The notes under the pieces are model-generated. The model saw only the letters and a program-made list of their open reading frames with translations, was not told where the DNA came from and made no database searches. A stretch of 46,921 nucleotides of DNA from Streptococcus sp. (GTDB lineage: Bacteria; Bacillota; Bacilli; Lactobacillales; Streptococcaceae), in the NCBI GenBank assembly GCA_030527925.1, contig JAUMZW010000013.1:1-46921 (forward strand), read 5' to 3'. The translations under genes were made by a program, and so were the position numbers. This document shows positions 17,984 through 26,151 of the stretch, one piece after another; the stretch's first letter is position 1; each line of letters opens with the position of its first letter.

Positions 17984-18793
17984 ATGTCTATAAAATTAGT
18001 AGCTGTCGATATTGATGGAACTTTAATCAATAATAAAGGAGAAATTACACCTGAAGTTTATCAAGCTGTGCAAGATGCAAAAAAAGCTGGTGTGAAGATT
18101 GTTATTGCAACTGGTCGTCCTATAGCTGGTGTCCAAACTCTTTTAAACCAACTAAATTTAAAAGATGATGGTGACTATGTAATCACATTTAATGGTGGAT
18201 TAGTACAAGAAACATCATCTGAAAAAAATATTATTCAAGAACCACTTAGCTATGCAGATTATCAGGAAATCGAACTTCTAAGTAGACAATTAGGAGTTCA
18301 CATGCATGCAATCACCAAAGAAGGAATCTATACAGCTAATCGAAATATTGGAAAATACACAATTCGTGAAGCAACATTAGTTAATATGCCTGTTTTTTAC
18401 AGAACTCCTGAAGAAATGGTAAATAAAGAAATTATTAAAATCATGATGATTGATGAGCCAGAAATTCTAGATGCTGCTATCAAAAAAATTGAACAAAAAT
18501 GGTTTGACAAATATACCATCGTTAAGTCAACACCTTTTTACCTAGAACTAATGTTAAAAACTGTAAGTAAAGGAAACGCTGTCCTTCATCTAGCAGAAAA
18601 ACTTAATATTTCAATTGATGAAACCATGGCAATTGGAGACGAGGAAAATGACCGTGCAATGTTAGAAGTTGTTGGCCACCCTGTTGTTATGGAAAATGGT
18701 GTACCAGAGCTTAAAAAAATTGCTAAACACATTACTAAATCAAATGATGAAAGCGGTGTTGCTTACGCTATTAGAGAGTGGGTTTTAAATTAA
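17984..18793 (+). CDS. yidA: HAD superfamily Cof-type sugar phosphatase (YidA-like)
   Basis: A 269-residue HAD IIB hydrolase. Motif I is VDIDGTLINN with the nucleophile Asp and acid/base Asp (residues 9 and 11). Motif II is the Thr in IATGRP. The cap domain spans about residues 85-185, and motifs III/IV are the Lys in VSKGNAV and GDEENDRAM. It dephosphorylates small sugar phosphates or similar metabolites; the physiological substrate is not deducible. A GAAGGAG site lies eight bases before the ATG. Its stop codon overlaps the next start (TAATG), coupling it to the branching-enzyme genes, an arrangement also found in other streptococci. Confidence 0.88.
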   Translation: MSIKLVAVDIDGTLINNKGEITPEVYQAVQDAKKAGVKIVIATGRPIAGVQTLLNQLNLKDDGDYVITFNGGLVQETSSEKNIIQEPLSYADYQEIELLSRQLGVHMHAITKEGIYTANRNIGKYTIREATLVNMPVFYRTPEEMVNKEIIKIMMIDEPEILDAAIKKIEQKWFDKYTIVKSTPFYLELMLKTVSKGNAVLHLAEKLNISIDETMAIGDEENDRAMLEVVGHPVVMENGVPELKKIAKHITKSNDESGVAYAIREWVLN

Positions 18794-20004
18794 TGTATTC
18801 ATATAAAACTGAAATTAGTGCTCAAGAGCATGATTCATTTGTTACAAATAGTCCCCAAACTAATCTTTTACAAAGTGCCAACTGGGCTAAAGTAAAAGAT
18901 AACTGGGATAATCTTCGTGTTGGTTTTTATAAAGATAATATTCAAGTAGGAAGTGCCTCAATTTTAATAAAGCCTCTTCCTCTAGGATTTACCATGCTCT
19001 ATATCCCACGTGGTCCAATTATGGATTATACAAATAAAGAATTAGTTGCATTTGTATTAAAGTCATTAAAGAAAATAGGAAAAAGTAAACGAGCTCTTTT
19101 CGTTAAATTTGATCCTGCTGTTTTACTAAAATCACATGATATCACAGAAGATGTCGATGATGACCAAAATGCCCTAAAAGCTATTAAAAATCTAACTGAA
19201 TCTGGAGCCCATTGGACTGGAAAAACTATGGAAATAGCAGACTCTATTCAACCTCGATTTCAGGCTAACTGTTACACAAAGGAGGACATTACCTCATCCT
19301 TCCCTAAAAAAACAAGGTACTTTATAAAACAGGGGGAAAAACGCAATATTATTAAATATCGCTCGAGCATTGAAGATATTGCTACTTTTTCTGATCTGAT
19401 TGCACTTACTGAACAGCGCAAAAATATAAACCTCAGAAATCATGATTATTTTAAGAAGCTAATGTCCATATATAAAGATGACGCCTACCTCTATTTAACA
19501 AAATTAAACATCACCGAACAATTAGCCTATTGCCAAAAAAATCTTCAAATAATTGAACAAGAACTACAAGCAACTAAAGAAAACCAGAAAAAAAGAATTA
19601 CAAAACTAAATGAACAAAAGAACTCACTCCTAACCTTTATAAACGAACTTAAAGAATTAAAATCCGTTTATCATGATGAAGTTGCTATCTCTGGGATATT
19701 AGCTATCAGATATGGAGATACAATGGAGATGTTATATGGAGGAATGAATAACGATTTTAAAAAATATTACCCTCAGTATTTACTCTATGACTATATTTTC
19801 CAAAATGCTTATTTAGATGGGGTTAGATGGGTTAACATGGGGGGAATTGAAGGTGACTTACAAGACGGATTAGCAACATTTAAATCACACTTCAATCCTA
19901 AAATCGAAGAATACATTGGTGAATTTAATCTTCCAATAAGTGTCCTTTATCATCTATCAAATTTTGCTTATACATTACGTAAAAAATTACGTCATAAACA
20001 TTAG
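18793..20004 (+). CDS. MurM/FemX-type peptidoglycan branching aminoacyltransferase (first)
   Basis: A 403-residue FemABX-family enzyme that transfers an amino acid from aminoacyl-tRNA to the lysine side chain of lipid II, starting the interpeptide bridge (MurM/FibA role). The two GNAT-like subdomains flank a long coiled-coil arm, seen here as the Glu/Lys/Gln-rich helix pair at about residues 240-290 (NLQIIEQELQATKENQK...). Conserved pieces are LQSANWAKVK near the N-terminus, LYIPRGPIMDY, and VNMGGIEGDLQDG, LATFKSHFNP near the end. The start overlaps the preceding TAA, suggesting translational coupling. Together with the next gene it should make a two-residue bridge; Ala or Ser is typical in streptococci, but the choice cannot be read here. 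Confidence 0.88.
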   Translation: MYSYKTEISAQEHDSFVTNSPQTNLLQSANWAKVKDNWDNLRVGFYKDNIQVGSASILIKPLPLGFTMLYIPRGPIMDYTNKELVAFVLKSLKKIGKSKRALFVKFDPAVLLKSHDITEDVDDDQNALKAIKNLTESGAHWTGKTMEIADSIQPRFQANCYTKEDITSSFPKKTRYFIKQGEKRNIIKYRSSIEDIATFSDLIALTEQRKNINLRNHDYFKKLMSIYKDDAYLYLTKLNITEQLAYCQKNLQIIEQELQATKENQKKRITKLNEQKNSLLTFINELKELKSVYHDEVAISGILAIRYGDTMEMLYGGMNNDFKKYYPQYLLYDYIFQNAYLDGVRWVNMGGIEGDLQDGLATFKSHFNPKIEEYIGEFNLPISVLYHLSNFAYTLRKKLRHKH

Positions 20005-20016
20005 GAGGTAAATGAT

Positions 20017-21255
20017 ATGACACTAGTTGAAATTACAAAAAATAGTTATGAAGAATTTTTAAACAATACTCCTTTCTATTCTCCTTTTCAAAATACACAA
20101 ATGGCATCACTTCTCTCAAAACGTGGTTATCAAACAACCTTTATAGCCCTAGAGAATGAAAATAAAATTCAAGTCGCAGGACTTCTATATAAAATCCCCA
20201 TGACTGGGGGACTTCACATGGAAATTAATTGTGGCCCAGTATCTTTAGATAAAAATGACTTACCATTTTTTTATAAAGAATTAAAAAAATATGCTAAAGA
20301 TAATGGTGCACTAGAGCTAGTTGTTAAACCTTATGAAACATACCAAAGTTATGACTCCTTTGGAGAACCAACTACACCAGAATCTCAAAATTTAATAGAA
20401 GAATTAACCGACTTAGGATACTCTCATGATGGATTATCAAAAGGATATCCTGGAGGTGAACCAGACTGGCATTATGTTAAGGACATTAGTCAACTTCATG
20501 ACAAAAAGGATTTCATAAATTCTATCTCTAAAAAAGCTAAACCTCTTTTGAAAAAAGCTAATACTTTTGGAATAAAACTTAAAAAACTTTCACGTGAAGA
20601 ATTATCAATCTTTAAATCGATTACAGAAAAAACTTCAGAAAGACGCGAATATCAAGATAAAAGTTTAAGTTATTATGAAGATTTTTATGATAGTTTTCAA
20701 GAGAAAGCTGATTTTATGATAGCTACTATAAATTTTGATGATTATGAAAAAAATATCTTAACTAATAGAGAGTCTCTTGTCCAAACCATTGCTAAATTTA
20801 CAGATAATATTAGTGATATTAACCAGCTCCACGTTAAAAAGAGAAAACAATTCAAAGAACTTAACCATCAATTAGAAACTTTCGATATTAGATTAAAAGA
20901 AGCTAAAGAATTAAAAGAAAAATATGGATATCAAGATATTCCAATTGCTTGTGCTCTCTTTATATTTGATTTGAAAGAAGCCGTATATTTGTTTAGTGGT
21001 TCACTCACTGAGTTTAATAAATTTTATGCACCTATCCTTTTACAAGAATATGCAATTACCAAAGCTATATCATTACACATCCCAGTATATAATTTTTTAG
21101 GAATTACTGGCTACTTCGATGGTAGTGATGGTGTCCTACGTTTTAAACAAAATTTTAATGGTTACATAAATCGCAAAATGGGAACATTTCGTTATTATCC
21201 TTCACCATTAAAATTCAAATTTATTCAACTCATTAAGAAACTATTAAACCGTTAA
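20017..21255 (+). CDS. murN: MurN/FemX-type peptidoglycan branching aminoacyltransferase (second)
   Basis: A 412-residue paralogue of the upstream gene, likely adding the second bridge residue (MurN/FibB role). It has the N-terminal YSPFQNTQMASLLSKRGY block, the KGYPGGEPDWHYVKD segment near residue 145, a coiled-coil arm around 250-300 (QLHVKKRKQFKELNHQLETF), and the C-terminal YNFLGITGYFDGSDGVLRFK motif of the family. A very strong AGGAGG overlaps the stop codon of the first gene. It ends at a strong terminator. In pneumococcus loss of this activity lowers beta-lactam resistance; that is family knowledge, not shown here. Confidence 0.88.
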   Translation: MTLVEITKNSYEEFLNNTPFYSPFQNTQMASLLSKRGYQTTFIALENENKIQVAGLLYKIPMTGGLHMEINCGPVSLDKNDLPFFYKELKKYAKDNGALELVVKPYETYQSYDSFGEPTTPESQNLIEELTDLGYSHDGLSKGYPGGEPDWHYVKDISQLHDKKDFINSISKKAKPLLKKANTFGIKLKKLSREELSIFKSITEKTSERREYQDKSLSYYEDFYDSFQEKADFMIATINFDDYEKNILTNRESLVQTIAKFTDNISDINQLHVKKRKQFKELNHQLETFDIRLKEAKELKEKYGYQDIPIACALFIFDLKEAVYLFSGSLTEFNKFYAPILLQEYAITKAISLHIPVYNFLGITGYFDGSDGVLRFKQNFNGYINRKMGTFRYYPSPLKFKFIQLIKKLLNR

Positions 21256-21303
21256 AAAAATCAGTAATCAGGCCATACATTTAGGGGCTGATTACTGATT
21301 TTT
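21256..21303. terminator. Bidirectional terminator between murN and ridA
   Basis: Sixteen-base arms AAAAATCAGTAATCAG and CTGATTACTGATTTTT pair perfectly, with T-runs on both strands. It lies between two convergent genes, immediately after the murN stop and three bases before the ridA stop. Confidence 0.88.
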
Positions 21304-21305
21304 AT

Positions 21306-21686
21306 TTAATTAACCTCTGCAATAACTTCAATTTCAATTTTGACATCTTTAGGAAGTCTAGCAACCTCTACAGCTGAACGTGCTGGAAATTCTTCTGCAA
21401 AAGCGCTCGAATAAACTTCATTAAATGCAGCAAAATCGTTCATATCACTCAGAAAACAAGTCGTTTTAACAACATGGTTAAAATCTGTTCCAGCTTCAAA
21501 CAAAATTGCTGAAATATTTTTTAGAACCTGTTGAGTCTGTTCTTGGATAGTAGAACCAATAACCTCCCCTGTTTCAGGATTGAGTGGAATTTGTCCAGAA
21601 GCAAAAAGTAAGTTTCCAACAATTTTCCCCTGAACATAGGAGCCAATTGCTGCTGGTGCTTTATCAGTATGAATCTTTTTTATCAT
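21306..21686 (-). CDS. ridA: RidA/YjgF family enamine/imine deaminase
   Basis: A 126-residue RidA protein that hydrolyses reactive 2-aminoacrylate and other enamines released by PLP enzymes, forming a trimer in the cytoplasm. The family pattern is complete: APAAIGSYVQG near the start, FASGQIPLNPETGEVIG, TTCFLSDMNDFAAFNEVY, and the substrate-binding Arg in FPARSAVEVARLPKDVKIEIE. I chose the ATG giving MIKKIHTDKAP because AAAGGAG precedes it; 13 extra residues in the longer frame are leader. It is a single gene, divergent from the riboswitch operon. Confidence 0.92.
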   Translation of the reverse strand: MIKKIHTDKAPAAIGSYVQGKIVGNLLFASGQIPLNPETGEVIGSTIQEQTQQVLKNISAILFEAGTDFNHVVKTTCFLSDMNDFAAFNEVYSSAFAEEFPARSAVEVARLPKDVKIEIEVIAEVN

Positions 21687-21752
21687 ATTTTTCTCCTTTT
21701 TAGAGTTTATTTTAACAGATTTCAAACTATTATAAAAGAATTTAAAATCATA

Positions 21753-21781
21753 TTTACAAAATTATTTTTTTAACTTATAAT
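21753..21781 (+). promoter_or_regulatory. Promoter of the preQ1-riboswitch operon
   Basis: TTTACA, a 17-base spacer and a consensus TATAAT lie just before the leader. Initiation at about 21788 would give a 150-base untranslated leader. Confidence 0.75.
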
Positions 21782-21809
21782 ATCTAATGTACAAATCAAG
21801 GAAACTTGG

Positions 21810-21846
21810 ACTGGTTCGAAAACTTCCCAGTTATAAAAAACTAAGT
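21810..21846 (+). ncRNA. preQ1-I riboswitch aptamer
   Basis: A five-pair stem ACTGG/CCAGT closes a 12-base loop that starts TTC and ends in the C that contacts ligand in this class. The stem is followed by the A-rich tail TATAAAAAACTAAG, identical over 14 bases to the B. subtilis queC aptamer tail. Pseudoknot pairing is less clear than in B. subtilis, because no TAG occurs in the loop; ACTT (21822-21825) with AAGT (21843-21846) is a possible substitute. A GNRA-capped hairpin CAAG-GAAA-CTTG lies directly upstream. preQ1 is the free precursor of queuosine, so binding should repress the downstream genes through the terminator. Confidence 0.82.
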
Positions 21847-21884
21847 AACTAAATTAAATACACTCTAACCAGAGTATTTTTTGT

Positions 21885-21911
21885 GTGGCTTGGTTTACCA
21901 AGCCACTTTTT
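21885..21911 (+). terminator. Leader terminator of the preQ1-riboswitch operon
   Basis: GTGGCTTGG-TTTA-CCAAGCCAC is a perfect nine-pair hairpin followed by TTTTT, placed in the leader 27 bases before the first start codon. An alternative fold is available: CTGGTT of the aptamer 5' strand (21811-21816) can pair with AACCAG (21867-21872), and CTTGG (21805-21809) with CCAAG of the terminator 3' arm. This would be an antiterminator when ligand is absent. Confidence 0.85.
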
Positions 21912-21938
21912 GTATAGTTTTTTAAAAAAGGAAGACTC

Positions 21939-22922
21939 ATGACAAAACAAAACGTTATCATTGACTGTGATCCTGGAATTGATGATATTTTAGCTTTAAT
22001 GTATGCTATCAAACATTCCAATATCAACGTTGTTGCTATCACACTTGTCGCAGGTAATTGCCCTGTTCATTTAGGATTTAAAAATGTTACCTACCTTCTA
22101 GAAATTTTAGGGAGAACAGATATACCAGTTTATTTAGGTTCTGAAAAACCACTAAAAAAAGAATTTGTATCCGCTCAAGATACTCATGGAGAAGATGGAC
22201 TAGGAAATAATCATTTCAAAACTAGTAATACCTTTAAACCAAAGTCTCAAGAAGCATCTAACTTTTTGGCAGAATACTTTAGCATCAAAAAAGAGACAAG
22301 TATTATCGCTTTAGGTCCACTAACTAATATTGCAAAATCTCTAAAAAGTAACCCTGACATAGGAAAAAATTGTCATCGATTTGTTAGTATGGGGGGCACT
22401 TATAAAGCCCACGGAAATTGCTCACCTGTTTCTGAATATAACTACTGGTGTGATCCAGATGCTGCTAAAATAGTATATCAAAAGCTAAATCGAACAATTG
22501 AAATGGTTGGATTAGATGTTACCAGAAAAATAGTATTTTCACCAAATCATTTAGAGTATATTAAACAAGTCAAACCCGACCAATTTGATTTTATTAGTAA
22601 AATTACACGCTTTTATTTTGACTTTCATTGGCAATATGAGCATCTTTTAGGATGCGTTATTAATGACCCCCTAGCAGTAGCACATTTCATTAATGAAAAC
22701 CTTTGTCAAGGAATTTTAAACTATACCGATATCTCTACAACTGATATAACACAGGGACAAACTATTGTTGATAATTATAATTTTTATAAAAAACCTACCA
22801 ATGCTCTAATTCTTACAGAAGTTAACACACTTCATTTTTGGAACGATTTTTTAACAACAATATTAGAATTACCATCAGAAATGATTCTAAATGACTTAAT
22901 AACATTACGCCTAGGAGAATAA
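21939..22922 (+). CDS. IunH-family nucleoside hydrolase, candidate queuosine hydrolase
   Basis: A 327-residue calcium-dependent nucleoside N-ribohydrolase. The Ca2+/ribose site is present: DCDPGIDD (residues 9-16), EYNYWCDPDAA (about 166-176) and D243 in INDPLAV. DTHGEDGLGN matches the usual HGE-GL loop. At the position where many IunH enzymes have the leaving-group His (HDP), this protein has Asn (N242), suggesting a different base. It is the first gene behind a preQ1-I riboswitch and is followed after one base by an ECF S component. IunH-type QueK enzymes releasing queuine from queuosine are known in other Firmicutes, so a queuosine-salvage role is likely but inferred. Inosine/uridine hydrolysis is the alternative. 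The start has AAAAAAGGAAG upstream. Confidence 0.85.
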   Translation: MTKQNVIIDCDPGIDDILALMYAIKHSNINVVAITLVAGNCPVHLGFKNVTYLLEILGRTDIPVYLGSEKPLKKEFVSAQDTHGEDGLGNNHFKTSNTFKPKSQEASNFLAEYFSIKKETSIIALGPLTNIAKSLKSNPDIGKNCHRFVSMGGTYKAHGNCSPVSEYNYWCDPDAAKIVYQKLNRTIEMVGLDVTRKIVFSPNHLEYIKQVKPDQFDFISKITRFYFDFHWQYEHLLGCVINDPLAVAHFINENLCQGILNYTDISTTDITQGQTIVDNYNFYKKPTNALILTEVNTLHFWNDFLTTILELPSEMILNDLITLRLGE

Positions 22923-22923
22923 A

Positions 22924-23475
22924 ATGAAAAACAATAACTTACGCCTCACAATTTTAATCGCTCTATCTATTACAATTAATCTCATTGGAGCAAACATTGC
23001 TTTATTTCTAAAATTACCAATCTATTTAGATTTAATTGGAACATTATTAATAGCAGTTTTACTTGGACCATCTTATGCTTTTTTAAGTGCGTTATTGAGT
23101 GCATTATTAAATTGGATGACTACAGATATCTTTTCACTTTATTTTTCTCCAGTAGCTATTACAGTTGCCTTACTGACAGGCCTCTTATGTCATAAGAATA
23201 TAAAATTAAAAGCTCTACCCCTAAAAGCTTTAATAATTTCAATTCCTGGAACGATTGTTGCATCGTTAATTACTGTTATATTATTTCATGGTATTACTTC
23301 AAGTGGGTCTAGCATAATAGCAAATTTTATGCATGGCTTAGGATTAGATATGACTCTTAGCCTAGTGTTAGTTCAATTAGTCACAGACTATACTGATCGA
23401 CTTATAAGTTTAATAATAGTAATATTTATTATTAAACAATCTGAACCTCTACTAAGAAATTTTAAAATAAACTAA
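22924..23475 (+). CDS. ECF transporter S component, candidate queuosine/queuine uptake
   Basis: A 183-residue integral membrane protein with about six hydrophobic helices. It has the S-component N-terminal pattern: a first helix ILIALSITINLIGANIAL, then LPIYLDLIGTLLIAVLLGP with the small-residue and acidic loop features of ECF substrate-binding subunits. A shared energising module (two ATPases plus EcfT) would be encoded elsewhere; none is near. The start codon is one base after the hydrolase stop, behind AGGAG, so the two genes are one unit under the preQ1 riboswitch. QueT, QrtT and YhhQ are known Q-precursor transporters; this sequence could be QrtT-like, but I cannot assign the family without a profile search. 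Confidence 0.75.
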   Translation: MKNNNLRLTILIALSITINLIGANIALFLKLPIYLDLIGTLLIAVLLGPSYAFLSALLSALLNWMTTDIFSLYFSPVAITVALLTGLLCHKNIKLKALPLKALIISIPGTIVASLITVILFHGITSSGSSIIANFMHGLGLDMTLSLVLVQLVTDYTDRLISLIIVIFIIKQSEPLLRNFKIN

Positions 23476-23480
23476 ATTAA

Positions 23481-23513
23481 AAATATGCCTAGGATAATCT
23501 CCTAGGCATATTT
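23481..23513. terminator. Terminator after the preQ1-riboswitch operon
   Basis: Perfect 14-base arms AAATATGCCTAGGA and TCCTAGGCATATTT around a five-base loop lie between convergent genes. The T-run is short. Confidence 0.75.
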
Positions 23514-23538
23514 CATAACGAAAATAATCGTCCTAACC

Positions 23539-24378
23539 TTATTTTATACTGTTACTAGCAATATCTTCACCAAACCATTTATTTGAAATTTCCTGAAATT
23601 TCCCAGTTTGATATAGCTTCTTAAAAGCTTTATCAATTTTATTTATTAAAATTTTATCAGATTTTCGAGCCCCAACAGCAAAATCTTCACCAGGATAATC
23701 ACTCTTAATAATATTATATTGGTTCAGAATTCCTTCTTTTTCCAAATAGTAATTTGCATAAACTTTATCAATTAACAAGCCGTCAATTCGATTGTTCTTT
23801 AAATCAATTAAAGCTTGAGTGAAAGTCTCATATTGAGTTGCTTCTTTATCTTTAACAATATCTTTTAAAATAGTTGGATTGCTGATAAAAGTATCATAGC
23901 CTGATGAACCAGACTGTGCACCTAAAGTCTTTCCCTTCATTTCACTAAAACTTGTAATGTTAGAAGTTTTCTTAGTCACTAAAACTTGCTCATTCTTCAT
24001 ATAGGTATTTGAAAAACTTACTTTCTCTTTTCGTTCATTTGTAATTGAATAACCATTCCAAATTAAATCAATTTTACCATTTTTAAGTTCAGTTTCCTTT
24101 AAATCCCAGTTAATTGGTTGCCATTTTACTTTAATCCCATATTCACTAAATACAGCATTTGCTAAATCAATATCAAAACCTGTTGTTCTTCCACTTTTAT
24201 CTTTAAAGCCCATTGGGACAAATGTATTATCAAAACCTATGGTTATCGATTTTTCTGACTTATATTTACTCCAATTATCTTTTTTTTCTGTAGATGTTTT
24301 TGTACTGCATGCAGATAAAACAAAGATAAAACAAAGTAATACAACTATTGAACTAAATTTTTTAAATCTCTTCACCAT
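23539..24378 (-). CDS. Polar amino acid ABC transporter substrate-binding lipoprotein
   Basis: A 279-residue family 3 solute-binding protein. A lipoprotein signal peptide covers residues 1-24, with lipobox LSAC and Cys24 as the lipidated residue. The mature domain starts near SITIGFDNTFVPMGFKDKSGR and includes GFDIDLANAVF, LIWNGYSITNERKEKVSFS, and the ligand Arg/Asp positions typical of the family. It is the last gene of a three-gene operon with the ATPase (8-base gap) and permease. Cystine or another polar amino acid is the probable ligand; the exact one cannot be read. Confidence 0.88.
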   Translation of the reverse strand: MVKRFKKFSSIVVLLCFIFVLSACSTKTSTEKKDNWSKYKSEKSITIGFDNTFVPMGFKDKSGRTTGFDIDLANAVFSEYGIKVKWQPINWDLKETELKNGKIDLIWNGYSITNERKEKVSFSNTYMKNEQVLVTKKTSNITSFSEMKGKTLGAQSGSSGYDTFISNPTILKDIVKDKEATQYETFTQALIDLKNNRIDGLLIDKVYANYYLEKEGILNQYNIIKSDYPGEDFAVGARKSDKILINKIDKAFKKLYQTGKFQEISNKWFGEDIASNSIK

Positions 24379-24386
24379 CTTCTCCT

Positions 24387-25016
24387 CTATTTAGGATTAA
24401 CCTTAATAATGTTATCTGATATGGTTTCTGCAAATTGTAAATCATGAGTTACAACAATCTGAGTTACACCATTTTTCTTATTCTCTAAAATTAAATTTTC
24501 GACTTCCTGTCGGAGTTCCGGGTCTAAAGCACTTGTTGGTTCATCATAACCAATAATTTCTGGACTAACCATCATAGCTCTTGCTAAAGCAACCCTTTGC
24601 TTTTGACCACCCGATAAAGAATATGGATAAGCTGAAAAATGTTCACCTAACCCAAGTTGTTCTAGTAAATGCATTGCATTTTTAATGGCATCTTCCCTAT
24701 CAAGTTCAAGTACCTGGATAGGTGATAAAATTAAATTTTCTAAGACAGATAAATGTGGAAATAGTTGGAAATCCTGAAAGACAAAACCTAAAAGATTTTC
24801 AGTTTCTAAATGATCGATTAGGACTTGTTTTTGATTATAAAAAATTTCCCCACTATCAATCTTTTCTAATCCAGCCAACATTCTTAGTAAAGTTGTTTTT
24901 CCACCACCAGAAGGACCAACTAGTGATAATACTTCGCCCTTCTCAACAATTAAATTAAAATTTGTAAAGATTTTTTTATTTCCAAAGGTTTTTGAAATGT
25001 TTTTTAATTCAAGCAT
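24387..25016 (-). CDS. Polar amino acid ABC transporter ATP-binding protein
   Basis: A 209-residue ABC ATPase energising the adjacent permease on the cytoplasmic face. Walker A is GPSGGGKTTLLRML (residues 33-46), the signature is LSGGQKQRVALARAM, Walker B is IIGYDEPTSALDP, and the switch His is in VVTHDLQFAE. It is shorter than the usual 240 or so residues; only the C-terminal end is trimmed and all catalytic motifs are present. AAGGAG precedes its ATG and overlaps the permease stop region. Confidence 0.9.
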   Translation of the reverse strand: MLELKNISKTFGNKKIFTNFNLIVEKGEVLSLVGPSGGGKTTLLRMLAGLEKIDSGEIFYNQKQVLIDHLETENLLGFVFQDFQLFPHLSVLENLILSPIQVLELDREDAIKNAMHLLEQLGLGEHFSAYPYSLSGGQKQRVALARAMMVSPEIIGYDEPTSALDPELRQEVENLILENKKNGVTQIVVTHDLQFAETISDNIIKVNPK

Positions 25017-25025
25017 AATAACTCC

Positions 25026-25667
25026 TTATTTATAATAGTCAAATTTCTTTTCCACTTTTTTTGAAATAATAGTCACTAAGGAAATCAATGCAAGATAAAT
25101 TAAACCAGCAATAAACATAGGAGCTAATGTAGCGTCTCTATTTGCAGCTGTCTTACTAGCAAGTAATAAGTCACCTACACCTAATACATAAACTAAAGAT
25201 GAATCTTTAACTAAGTTTATAATTTCATTGAAAACACTAGGTAATACAATTTTAATTACTTGCGGTAAGATGATAAAGCGAATAGTTTGATAATAACTTA
25301 ATTTTAAAACCTTAGCAGCTTCATACTGACCTTTAGGAATAGTATCGATACCTCCTCTAAAAATTTCTGCAAAATAAGCAGCATAATTTAAAGTAAAGGA
25401 TAAAATGGCAGCAGGTAAGCGATCAAAACTTATCCCAATACTTGGTAGAACATAATAAATAAAGATTAATTGTAATAATAAAGGTGTTCCTCGCATAATT
25501 AAAATATATAAATTTAAAATAAGACGAAGAAACTTATTTGGTATTTTTAACAAAAAAGCAATTAATGTACCAAGTGGTATTGACAACATAATAACTATAA
25601 AAAATACCTGTAAAGTAATTAAACTACCTTCTAATAAACTCGGTAAAACTTCAAAAATATAAGACAT
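25026..25667 (-). CDS. Polar amino acid ABC transporter permease
   Basis: A 213-residue His/Glu/Gln-type permease with about five membrane helices. The N-terminus SLLEGSLITLQVFFIVIMLS is the standard start of the family, RGTPLLLQLIFIYY follows at about residue 60, and the EAA coupling loop reads EAAKVLKLSYYQTIRFIILPQ (about 137-157). As the only permease in the operon it would act as a homodimer. It is the first gene, preceded by AAAGGAG and a short AT-rich promoter region. Substrate is unknown. Confidence 0.9.
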   Translation of the reverse strand: MSYIFEVLPSLLEGSLITLQVFFIVIMLSIPLGTLIAFLLKIPNKFLRLILNLYILIMRGTPLLLQLIFIYYVLPSIGISFDRLPAAILSFTLNYAAYFAEIFRGGIDTIPKGQYEAAKVLKLSYYQTIRFIILPQVIKIVLPSVFNEIINLVKDSSLVYVLGVGDLLLASKTAANRDATLAPMFIAGLIYLALISLVTIISKKVEKKFDYYK

Positions 25668-25755
25668 TAAAACTCCTTTTAAATAAGTTTATTTATTATA
25701 ACACAAATTGTTAGAAAATTCATTTAAATTTAAAAAATACAGTTCCTTGACTGTA

Positions 25756-26088
25756 TTATAATTTTTTAACAAATTCAGATTTTAATTTCATTGCGCCAAA
25801 GCCATCAATTTTACAATCAATGTTATGGTCACCATCAACAAGTCTTATATTCTTTACACGTGTACCTTGTTTTATATCTTTAGGAGCGCCTTTTACTTTT
25901 AAATCTTTAATAACTGTTACGCTATCACCATCAGTAAGACGTGTACCATTGGCATCTTTCACAACAAGAGTTTCTTCATTTTCTTCATCTCCAGAAAACC
26001 ACTCATAGGCACACTCAGGACAAACCAACATAATACTATCTTCATATACATATTCAGAAGAACATTTAGGACAATTAGGTAATGACAT
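25756..26088 (-). CDS. YjdM/PhnA-like zinc-ribbon protein
   Basis: A 110-residue protein of the YjdM (formerly PhnA) family. The N-terminal zinc ribbon has CPKC (residues 6-9) and CPEC (23-26). The C-terminal domain is a small beta-barrel with [15 protein letters not shown] and the [19 protein letters not shown] end. Despite the old name it is not a phosphonatase, and its function is unsettled. It is a single gene between rpsA and the amino acid transporter, with AAGGAG upstream. Confidence 0.88.
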   Translation of the reverse strand: MSLPNCPKCSSEYVYEDSIMLVCPECAYEWFSGDEENEETLVVKDANGTRLTDGDSVTVIKDLKVKGAPKDIKQGTRVKNIRLVDGDHNIDCKIDGFGAMKLKSEFVKKL

Positions 26089-26125
26089 TTTTTCTCCTTA
26101 TCATTAATATACACAATTTATAATA

Positions 26126-26149
26126 AAAAAAGAGGTTTAACCTCTTTTT
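26126..26149 (-). terminator. rpsA terminator
   Basis: AAAAAGAGGTT and its complement AACCTCTTTTT form a tight hairpin three bases after the rpsA stop codon, with a T-run on the minus strand. Confidence 0.8.
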
Positions 26150-26151
26150 AA

